Below, piece by piece: positions 13,040 through 22,150 of a stretch of DNA of 64,000 bases. The position numbers and the translations under genes were made by a program. Below the pieces are notes generated by a model. That model was not told the origin of the DNA, did no database searches, and saw only the letters and a list, made by a program, of their open reading frames with translations. The stretch is taken from assembly GCF_001659605.2 (NCBI RefSeq), contig NC_035163.2:29414158-29478157 (forward strand). Direction: 5' to 3'. Source of the DNA: Manihot esculenta (Eukaryota; Streptophyta; Magnoliopsida; Malpighiales; Euphorbiaceae). How positions within the stretch are numbered: the first letter of the stretch is position 1; each line of letters starts with the position of its first letter.

Positions 13040-13752
13040 GGGAGATCTTTGAGATCTTCGCCGGCCGTTTTTGCTCCGGGAGATCTTTGAGATCTTCGCC
13101 GACCGTTTTTTGCTCCGGGAGATCTTTGAGATCTTCGTCGGCCGTTTTTGCTCAGGGAGATCTTTGAGATCTTTGTCGGCCGTTTTTTGCTCCGGGAGAT
13201 CTTTGAGATCTTCGCCGGCCGTTTTTGCTTAGGGAGATCTTTGAGATCTTCGCCGGCCGTTTTTTGCTCAGGGAGATCTTTGAGATCTTCGCCGGCCGTT
13301 TTTTGCTCAGGGAGATCTTTGAGATCTTCGCCGGCCGTTTTTGCTCCGGGAGATCTTTGAGATCTTCGCCGGCCGTTTTTTGCTCCGGGAGATCTTTGAG
13401 ATCTTCGCCGGCCGTTTTTGCTTAGGGAGATCTTTGAGATCTTCGCCGGCCATTTTTTGCTCAGGGAGATCTTTGAGATCTTCGCCGGCCGTTTTTTGCT
13501 CAGGGAGATCTTTGAGATCTTCGCCGGCCGTTTTTGCTCCGGGAGATCTTTGAGATCTTCGCCGGCCGTTTTTTGCTCAGGGAGACCTTTGAGATCTTCG
13601 CCGGCCGTTTTTGCTCCGGGAGATCTTTGAGATCTTCGCCGGCCGTTTTTTGCTTCGGGAGATCTTTGAGATCTTCGCCGACCGTTTTTGCTCCGGGAGA
13701 TCTTTGAGATCTTCGCCGGCCGTTTTTGCTCCGGGAGATCTTGGGGATCCCG
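13040..13752. repeat. Minisatellite, 38-39 bp unit, about 18 copies
   Basis: The unit is a GGGAGATCTTTGAGATCTTC half followed by a GCCGGCCGTTTTTTGCTCC half, repeated about 18 times with few changes; degenerate copies extend a little to the left. Unit length alternates between 38 and 39 bases (5 or 6 T), so no reading frame persists and the open frames here are not genes. Each unit has two AGATCT sites and a GCCGGC palindrome. It lies inside the LTR element. Confidence 0.95.
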
Positions 13753-14070
13753 GTCTTGTACTTGCCTGAGGTCTTTGAGCGAGATTCAAGATTTTTCTGC
13801 AAAATAAAAGCTTGCACAGAGCGTATATAACGAGGATGCTCGTTGTTAATTCAATAATATTCATCAATAATATGTCGCACGTGTCACTTAGTTTCATATT
13901 TCAGATGAACGTAAATATTTGCTCTAACTAACAATATTAACTCATGCCATTCAAAAGTTCAATAAACAATATTTGCATGCATAAATTTCTCCAGGATTTT
14001 TCAATCTATAAAATGTAAGCTATTATCGGGGTATCTAAACTCGTAGAGGTATATTTTAATTAAATAATAC

Positions 14071-14219
14071 CTCCTTCCAATGTTGGGATAAAGGCTAGAG
14101 ATGATCATATCTTCATCATTAGAAAAATCTCCATGTTTGATGTTGGGTCAGAGATGGTTTAACCACTTTAATCTGCAGTTTTTCCCACATCCTTTAAGAC
14201 CAGCTTTATGAGGGAGAAC
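14071..14219 (-). pseudogene. Captured R2R3-MYB exon fragment
   Basis: On the minus strand this reads LPHKAGLKGCGKNCRLKW, then LNHL, a TGA stop, then PNIKHGDFSNDEDMIISSLY and PNIGRR. That is the end of MYB repeat R2 and the start of R3; functional proteins of the RAX/MYB36-like group have LRPNIKHG here, so the stop replaces the Arg (CGA to TGA). The fragment ends at a GT (GGAGGTATTA), at the position of the conserved second MYB intron. The DNA-recognition helix of R3 is absent. It lies in the interior of the LTR element in the element's own orientation, directly next to a second host fragment. Confidence 0.85.
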
Positions 14220-14250
14220 CTGCTAAAATATTTTGGTTGTTTCGAATCAA

Positions 14251-15030
14251 CTGATGGAACCTTCTTCAGTCGGTGAGACTGTGCCATTGGAGTAACAGCT
14301 ACAGAAGGCAAAAATTATGAGTAAGGTGGAGATGCAGCTGCTGATGCAGCAACTTTAGCAACTACTGCTGTAGCAGAAATCATTCCTTGAGATCCTTCTT
14401 AAAGCTGAGCGTATTCATCCTCAATTAAAAGTAACTGAAATCACAACTTGAAATTCTCAGATATGACAATGACAACAATGCAACATATAATTGCAACAGA
14501 AACTCATTTCTTGGTGTCCAGCCACAAACTCGTCAAGCTTTCCATATTTTTTCTTGTAATAATACCAATGTAAAGGTGCAAGCACCTTGCCCAGCCTATT
14601 CGGTAGCTGTACTTAGACACGAAGAAAACTATTTCAATTGTTGAAAAATGTTAAACAAGTTAAGATGAATAATATATAGTTTATAGACAAACTGTTGAAT
14701 TGATCGGAATTCTACCGCCGGCTGAAATTGTGCAAGCTATGCAAGCCAAAAGTGATCTTTCATCTAACAGGACAGTTTCCGAAATATTTCCTACTATCCT
14801 CGCATTTGTCTGCTCAGTTGAGATCAATACCTCAGACAAAACTACACCACTACCATTATTAATTATGGCTTTGCTGATATTAATTGAATGCATTGATGTT
14901 TCAGACAATGATGCATAGGCAGCAGAACTTGGTTCTTCCGTCAAAACTTGGCCTTCTAACCCCTGATCACTCAAGTCAAAACACTTCGCTTCTTCTCTAG
15001 GAGCAACGGGTGATCCATAAAAACACGATC
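14251..15030 (-). pseudogene. Captured multi-exon host gene fragment
   Basis: Three exons can be read on the minus strand with splice signals between them. Exon a (~15030-14694) includes SDQGLEGQVLTEEPSSAAY and ends ISAGGRIPINST. Exon b (14606-14508) reads LPNRLGKVLAPLHWYYYKKK then YGKLDEFVAGHQE. Exon c (14434-~14251) reads LLLIEDEYAQL, a TAA stop, then EGSQGMISATAVVAKVAA and, after a further stop, FLPSVAVTPMAQSHRLKKVP. Joined, these look like the C-terminal part of a conserved plant protein with a winged-helix-like segment; I cannot name the gene with certainty. Two in-frame stops and a lost donor after exon b (AT where GT is expected) mark it as dead. Retained introns mean it was captured from DNA or unspliced RNA. 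Confidence 0.75.
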
Positions 15031-16310
15031 AACTCATTTGCAGTAGTGAAAGAAGCGGACAGTTTCATTTCTCTCTCCACCCCTAGTCTAAACGCAGAAA
15101 ACTAGCAACGATGGATTTGCTAAGACCGACGGCATTACGCGAACCACAGCAGAGAGCGGCGACTGGACACGACGATCATTTTTATCCGACCTGAAATGTG
15201 AGCCTAATCTCCAACACGGCTCCGACCTCGATCACAATTCTGAGCTCGAGCACGGATCCGACCTCAACGAGTAATCTAACGCTGTGGTCGTCGAATTTGC
15301 CGAGTTCCTTTCTGTCTTGCTATTCCGACCAACCAACTTGCTGATTCAAATCTTGAGGGCAGTCTGGCCATCCGACCAAGAATGCGGGATCGTCCTCAAA
15401 CATGGCTTTGACCTCAAGCTTACATCTATCTGACTTCACGATTTCAATCTCAAGCTTGGGTCCGTCGACTATTAAGCATGGGCTGGTTTATTCATGTAGT
15501 TCAATGCCCAGCCGGGTTCGTGATGTTTACTGGGAATCTCTTGCTGGTTTGCTGAAGTTGTTCTTTCCACATTTGCTTTACCGACATGTCTGAGCTTTTC
15601 CTTCGACCCGTTGAGCGTGGTCTGCTAGAACCTTCCCACTCAAAAGCTGATCGTCTGGTAGCATCTGTTTTAATTTTTGAAAGTTGCAGTTTCTCCATTT
15701 GCAGACGTATGGTGTTGGCTCCATCATGTCCACCCGTCTGCATTGACAAGTGGCGTCGTGCCGACCTCGCTTGTTAGAGTTCGGCTAGGCTAGCAATCTT
15801 CTTTATTAGCAACTTCTTCACTAGGTCGACACATCTTTGGCAGCTCGGGCTTTTTCCAACCTTGCTATCCCAACCCACCGACTTCTCGGTGCTCCGATCT
15901 ACGAACTCTGCCGAAGTCCTCAATCAAAATTTGTGCTCGGCAGAGTTTGAGTTTCTTGCTCAAAGCCTTCCATACTCCTCCTCTCTAATTCATAACATAT
16001 ATGCTCCTCTAACTTTTATAATATATGTACTGTTGATCTCACAGTTTCAACAAATATATACATCATCTGAAGTTTCACTTGGTCAGATCTCAAAGAAAAA
16101 GTTAGTAGTAATAAAATTCAATAAATGTTAAAATAAACTATCTAAAAGACTATCAAGATATTCTCGAACCAGCTGGATCTTTCTTTTCAGCTAGGTTATT
16201 CAGCTGGGTTATTGTAAATCTCCAGCTTTCTTTTCGCATAAGCTTTCATACCTTCATGTGGATCTCAATGGGTGGATTTAGGAACTCCGGTGACGAAAAG
16301 ATCTTCTTCA

Positions 16311-16328
16311 TTCCCACAGACGGCGCCA
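16311..16328 (-). other. Primer binding site of the LTR element
   Basis: On the minus strand this reads TGGCGCCGTCTGTGGGAA, two bases inside the LTR end. It fixes the element's orientation. Confidence 0.8.
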
Positions 16329-16330
16329 TT

Positions 16331-16956
16331 TGATAAATCTTTTTCTCCATAATAGATCTGGTTTTCTTCTTGGTCCATCATATGGGTCCATCAAATGGGT
16401 CTCTCAATGTTCTATTTGACGAAGGGACCTGAAAAATAGGGAAAAATGGTCAGGGGTCTACCGGGGATGCCCCCGGTGGAGACCCTCCGACGCTCAAGTC
16501 AGATTTTATGAATTAGAGTAGTATATTTAGGTAAGAGTTGCAGAGAGCAAATAAAAAAATGGAGTCCAGGGAGGAGGAGGAAGAAGAAGCCCCCTGCCTC
16601 CAGAAGAGAGAGCCCCCTTGAAAGAGAAGACCCCCCAGTCTATAGTGCTACCTGTCCATGTCACTCAGGCTTGTACGTACGGACGTGTCAGACCCCTTCC
16701 CCATGCTAGACGGCCATTTAATTCTCCCTGTCATGCATGCGAACAGGGTTGGTGAGTGACTGGGCCTGCTTCCCTATTGGGCTTGTACTCGTATCTGATC
16801 TGAATTGCCCTGGATTACTGGTCCCGGGCTTGTGAAATCAGGCTGTCTTTCGAGCGTATGGTCTGACGAACTTTGGACTTGTGGCCTTCTTTTAGACTTG
16901 TGACATTCTTTTGGATCCGTCTTTATTCCTGGGTCAGGAAAGCCAGACGGTTATCA
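16331..16956 (-). repeat. LTR (5' LTR of the minus-strand element), 626 bp
   Basis: Matches 10709-11353 over its whole length. It lies next to the primer binding site and is followed by the target duplication AATAT (16957-16961). It has two copies of the 19-bp repeat, one with several G-to-A changes. Confidence 0.9.
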
Positions 16957-16961
16957 AATAT

Positions 16962-17838
16962 AATACTAAAGAATTAAATTGGAAATTTTCAAAAAAAATA
17001 TTACGACCCGCATGTCAATAATTTTTGAAATATTATAAAGATAAATATTGACAAGTTATATTTTAAGTGTTAGAATTATAGACATAAGATTGTCAAAATC
17101 CATTAAATGTGATGACTGTGACCTTCCAACGGCTGAATGACCAATGACCACATAGTGTCCCTCTGGAACTTTTGAGGAGCTGTCGTTAGCTTTACCTAAA
17201 CTAACAAGTAAACCAATTCCATCCACACATAGTGCCATTTCACAACTACATCACTAGGATATACATATTAAAAAATAATATATAAATTATTTCCATTTTG
17301 TTTTATTCTTTAGAATTCAAAACATAATTATGATACTATCATAAATAAAATATTTATAATATATATTTTCATATTTTTGAAATTTTCGGAATTTACACAC
17401 TATATTTTTATTATTTATTTTAATAATAATTTTTTATAAGAAAAATCCGCATAATCCACGGGCAGATGTGCTGGGGCTATGGGATCATCAATTTGTAGTC
17501 AAATGGAACACGACGAAGACGCAGAATTCCTTTAGCATGACGTAAAGAGTAAAAAATAATATTAATAAAAAAATCTTTTAATAATTGCATAAATCATTCT
17601 TGCTGCTACCTAAGCTTAGCCACTTCTGTAAAGTGCAAAAAGCAATTTTTAATATAAAAACGTCTTCAAGTTTATATTAATTTAAAAATAACAGAGTATT
17701 CAAAAGACGATAAAATGAATGATTATAAACAATTCAAGAAAAATGAAGAAATTTCATTTGACAAACATCTGATAAAAAAAAAAAACCTGGTAATTCGTGT
17801 AGGATGCCAAAAACAGATACTATTGGCATGCATTGTCT
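16962..17838. other. Intergenic DNA upstream of TZP
   Basis: Mostly A/T-rich. A minus-strand open frame at 17056-17238 (60 residues) has no family I recognise and is not called as a gene. Confidence 0.5.
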
Positions 17839-17846
17839 CCACGTGG
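17839..17846. promoter_or_regulatory. G-box (CCACGTGG) upstream of the putative TZP leader
   Basis: A perfect palindromic CCACGTGG, the core bound by plant bZIP, bHLH and PIF-type factors. It lies about 75-80 bases before the putative TZP leader exon. Arabidopsis TZP is light- and clock-related, so a role is plausible but inferred. Confidence 0.45.
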
Positions 17847-17919
17847 CAAGTTCTGGACCTCATACCTGAGAATCTAAGCAAAAGCTAGTCTCCTTCATGT
17901 AACAGCTGTTGCGGGAACC

Positions 17920-18095
17920 ATGGCAGCCACTTCGTTCAACTCTTTGCCTCTGTTCTCTCTCTCTCGCTCCGGCCACCGAAACTTCATATACGATCCAGTA
18001 TCCAGTTCCTTGTGTTGGGTTGCACACTGTTTTGAAAGTTCTGATTTTTGCATGATTCAGGAGTAACGGAAAGAAGGAAACTTTAAGGAAAATAG
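17920..18095 (+). other. Putative 5' leader exon of TZP with a short upstream ORF
   Basis: This stretch is of coding/leader-like composition with a pyrimidine-rich run (CTCTGTTCTCTCTCTCTCGC) and ends at a good donor (AAATAG|GTATGG at 18096). It contains a short ORF, ATG at about 17920, MAATSFNSLPLFSLSRSG..., stopping near 18066. No other gene starts here, so I read it as a non-coding first exon of TZP separated by a ~4-kb intron; this is inference. Confidence 0.35.
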
Positions 18096-21000
18096 GTATG
18101 GGGATCTTGTTAACTCATTCTTTTTTCCATTGGTATCTCTTAATTTTCAAAATTTTTACATTTTTTTTAGTGGACTTGCTTTCTGTTTCAATGGTCTTGG
18201 TGTTCTTTGCATAATTCTTCCCCAAATTTTCTTTGGCTTCACTAGATCCTCATCTGGATGATTTTAAATCCTTTTTTCTTTCTCTGGACGGAGATCATGT
18301 TTCATGCAACTAGCAAAGAGACAGTACAGGGCTAGAAAAATTATAACAATTTCAAAGCTTAAAATAACAAGATTTCTAACATACTTGGTAAACTCTGCAT
18401 ACAAAGCTTGAAGAAGGGAGAATTGTTCCAGATTCTTCTTTTTCTAGGATGCATTTTTGGAAAATATTGCAGATCAAATATCATCAGCCTTGTACCTTTG
18501 CTGTTGATTTTGGAAATTGTTTTGTTTTTCCGAGATGATTTATCTAGATTAAACCAATGATATTTTGTGTTTTCTTTGTATGCCGTGCCATGCAATGATA
18601 GATTCATTTTATTAGGGTTTCTTGCCAGGAACTGACAAGTCTTGGCTCTTCTTGACCATAGTGGCCTCGTGAATTAAATTATATATCACTTGGCTTATGT
18701 AGGACTAGGGAATGTTTTATATTCAAATACATCTGAGAATCTGTTTAATTTTTTAGAGTTCAGCTATGGAAGTAGTAGAAAATAGTCACTGGGCGCTAAT
18801 TTTATAGAGCCAAATATGAACCGTTGAGCAGCATAAGCTATTGAGGTTGGGTCAGGTGAGGAACAGGCCACCTGGCTTAAAGGGGAGGGTGCCTAGGGGC
18901 TTATTAAGCTCTCACCAAAGTTGGCCCTTAGCAGTTTGTGATCTTAGCCTTATTCTTTGCTTGGACAACCAACTTTCTTGTTGGTCACGCTGGCATCCTA
19001 CATATTGGACCCTGATTTGAACTGTTGAGCACCAATGCTGTTGTGATTCGGCAACATGAGAAACAAGCCACCTGGATTGAACTTACCCTTGAAAACTCTC
19101 TTGCTAGGGGAGGATGCCTTGGGGCTTATTAACCTCTCACTAAAGTTGTCCCTTAGCCAAGTGAGATTGTAACAAATCATTATGCATAGGTGACCAAACC
19201 CACCTTATTTATGGTAATTGGGGTTTCTTCTATCATAAGCAAATTGGCCATGAACCGAGTGTTGGGATTTCAAGTGAATCTTTTGCATTCTATAACAGAA
19301 CGCTACCCTTGAACTCAGACATAAATACAAATTGAAATTTCCATCTCTTATCTAAAATCAATACTAACTAACTCCTGCTGGTGAAAGCAGAAAAGAGCAA
19401 GACACCACACTCCATAATCTTGTCCAATACAACTAAACAACCTCCATTCAATTGGTGGGCAAATACCTTTAAAGTGACTATTTTACTATTATTATGTTTT
19501 GAAAATTTAGGTAAAATTATGGTGGCTACAAGATCAATAATGGAAATTTTGTGTGAAAGAGTTACTTCTGTATGAAAAAAGAAAAATGAAAGTTCATCCA
19601 ATTGTTTATGTTTGCATGAAAATTTAGGTATTGTGTGACATCGGACTGCATATTGGATTCCTGTGAGCTTGGACTCAAATGAAATGATACTTTGTGAAGA
19701 AAGTTCAGCATTACATGCTCAAACCTATTTTGATCAGATAGTGAAAATAAATAGGACATATGAGAAATAGATAGTATTGACTAAAGTGCAAGATTGGGGT
19801 AGGGGCATAGTGAAAATAAATAGGACATATGAGAAATAGACTTAAGTATTGACTAAAGTGAAAGATTAGGGTAGGGGCATAGTGAAAATAAACAGGACAT
19901 GTAAGCAAGCAGATAAGTATTGACTAAAGTACAAGTTAGGGGTAGGGGCTTATCTGGTGTTTTCAGAAGTATCAATATGCTTTTTTGCATTGCAATCTGG
20001 AGGAAATATTTTGTGTTGCGGTTAGTGAATCTCTTCCTTCTCCACTACTTTATTGTGGAGTTTTTACATTCAGTAGGGCAAGGTCCAAGGAATGATTATA
20101 TGTTGATATTTTTATTTTATTGTTGAAAATGAGTGGCCATGATGTTTATATTTTGTTAGACAGATGTTCAACCATTTTTACATAATTTTGTGATCTCTGG
20201 TGTCGTGTCTGTTGTCTAACAGTTAGTTGTACTTCTAGATTTCACATTTGAAGCCATGTCTATCAATATTTCTCTCAAAGACAACTCGCAATCTTCTTAC
20301 AGATTTCATGTTTCTCACTACAAGTTTTTTTCAGTTGGGGGCCTTGATATGATCTTCCAACTGCAAGGGAAAAAGCAGCATCTGTCAGATTGTACTCAAA
20401 CCTGATACACAAATCAGAGTTACGGCAACTTGGCTTTTCCAAGTTGTCTTAAAATGAAAAGATCTTTTTCCTTAACCAAACTTCTTCACTTGTTTGGTGT
20501 TTCTTTATGTGCATTCAGAATTACTCTATGTTTCTGAAGAGTTTCTTATACTTAACAGCAGGCTTATATTTTAACGTACTTAATTGAAGGATATTGCTAA
20601 ATTAAACTGAAACTGCATAAAGCATTACATAAGCATCACCAATGCAGTAGTGGAAGAAGACTCAACTTAGACATCATTTTCATTACAGAATTAAGTTTTT
20701 CTATTATTTAGGAATTTATAAAGTTCTATTAGGTTTAGTATTTTGTTAGTTTGGAATATCGATTCGGCCATTTGAGGTTGCCTAAAAGCAAAGTTTATAT
20801 CAGGATGGTTTTCAACCTGAATCTTACCTTAGTTTCCCTTAATCTCTATTGATTCCACATCAAGTTGGTAATCAGAGCTCGTGCTACATCAGTTTGTTAT
20901 AAGAGCTTGTTCTACATCAATTTGGTATTGAAGCTTGTTCTACATCAATTTGGTACCAAGTCTTGTTTTACATTAGCAATTAAGCTTTAAACTAATTGGG

Positions 21001-22150
21001 GTCACAAACCTTGTTGTACATCAGTCACAAATCATACTATTTATTATTACAACGCACAAGTGCATTGCACGACTTTTTGGATAACTTGTTAACCTGTAAA
21101 TATACTTTTCTGGTTAAACGACTTGTACATTAATTATAAATAATAAAGCGATTCTTAGAACCATATTTTTTTTTTCTAAGTAGTTCTTGTTGAATAGAAC
21201 TTAGATGATAATTGCTACAATTGCTACAAATGTAAATATAATCAATAGTAGATTCATTATCTATTGAATGCAATCCAAATGTTTTCACGCTATTGTATTA
21301 TAATTTCTTTTGTGACTTCTTGAGCTTGTCCATTGAAATATATTGATATCTTATTTTCATTATTGCATTCTTCTATATAAATATTGATTGAAATGCAGTG
21401 GATAAAATAAAATTAAAAGGGAAAACATTCTGAATAAATCTAGTACATGCTTATGAGAAAAGGATAGCATCTTATGGTTCATGCACTTTTTATTTGCTAC
21501 TGCACTATTAACTATTTCTTTGCTACTGCACTATTTAAATTTTCATGCGCAAAAGCATAACTTATCTTGAATTTCTGAAGTTTTCTGGGGGCAGTCAAAC
21601 TCCATAATTACAGAAACATGAATGTTATATTCCTGGTGGCATGTGGGTCACATCCACATTAAGTTCATATGGACACGAGTTACTTAAGTTTGGAGATTAT
21701 ATATGTAAAATTAGCAGTTGGAGTGGTTTATATCTGGAGTCATCCAGATCCTATTAATTTCTGTTATCTGAATGGAGAGGGTGGTAAAATACTCATTGTC
21801 CAAGGCAGATGGGGAAGATGAAGCTGATGCCATTTGGCTAGTAAAGAAACTGAAAATCCAACTTCTCAAACCCCAAGGACTGCAACTCCATTTCCGTGCA
21901 AGTTGATATTACCTTTTAATAGAATTGCTTAATCTCCGTTCTTATACATTAATCATTTTACAAATAGAAAATTTGTCTCAAAATTTCATTTTATATCCTG
22001 TTTTTGAAACTTTGCTTCCATATCAATGTATATTGATTCTAATGTTTTGTGTAGACAGAGTTTTCGTGTTTAGCACCATGGAGAAGTCTGACTTTGACCT
22101 GGACCTCATTGGCATTTCAGGATTGCCCACTGGAGAATTTTCCAACAAAG
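18096..22150 (+). other. Probable 5' intron/leader region of TZP
   Basis: About 4 kb without a gene. It holds a duplicated segment (about 18810-18950 and 19010-19180, sharing CCACCTGG and GGGGCTTATTAA), a three-copy tandem repeat (19738-19949) and diverged 'TACATCAATTTGGTA' direct repeats at 20870-20960. An upstream ORF with a strong start context (CACCATGG at 22078) overlaps the main TZP start codon out of frame. Confidence 0.4.
19738..19949. repeat. Tandem repeat, ~70 bp x 3
   Basis: Units start with ATAGTGAAAATAAA at 19738, 19807 and 19879 and end with GGGGTAGGGGC. They are non-coding; minus-strand frames across them are repeat translations, not a gene. Confidence 0.85.

Larger units (their letters stand above)
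10709..16956 (-). mobile_element. Non-autonomous Ty3/gypsy-type LTR retrotransposon (LARD-like) with captured host sequence
   Basis: Two LTRs (10709-11353 and 16331-16956) begin TGATAA and end TTATCA and are flanked by a perfect 5-bp target duplication AATAT (10704-10708 and 16957-16961). Read on the minus strand, the 16331-16956 LTR is followed after two bases by a primer binding site TGGCGCCGTCTGTGGGAA (16311-16328), typical of many plant gypsy/Tat-type elements. A purine tract (11354-11371) precedes the other LTR. The ~5-kb interior has no recognisable gag, protease, reverse transcriptase, RNase H or integrase, so it depends on a partner element. It holds a leader rich in GAGCTCGG/TCCGACCTC motifs (15180-15960), two host gene fragments (14071-15030), a minisatellite (13040-13752) and a GC-richer segment of unknown origin (11372-13000). 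By eye the LTRs differ at about 30 positions, nearly all transitions, plus one 19-bp repeat copy. Confidence 0.9.

Noticed and set aside
13148..13897. Several overlapping open frames on both strands with repetitive peptides (GRSLRSSPAVF, EDLKDLPEQK)
   Set aside because: They are translations of the 38-39 bp minisatellite; unit length is not a constant multiple of three, frames shift from unit to unit, and no known protein is matched.
15501..15749. Minus-strand frame of 82 codons near the primer binding site, considered as a gag remnant
   Set aside because: No gag features (zinc knuckle, capsid motifs) and no continuing frame; the composition is that of the element's leader.
17056..17238. Minus-strand frame of 60 codons (MALCVDGIGLLVSLGKANDS...)
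   Set aside because: Too short and without a recognised family, splice context or promoter; could be a gene fragment but cannot be supported.
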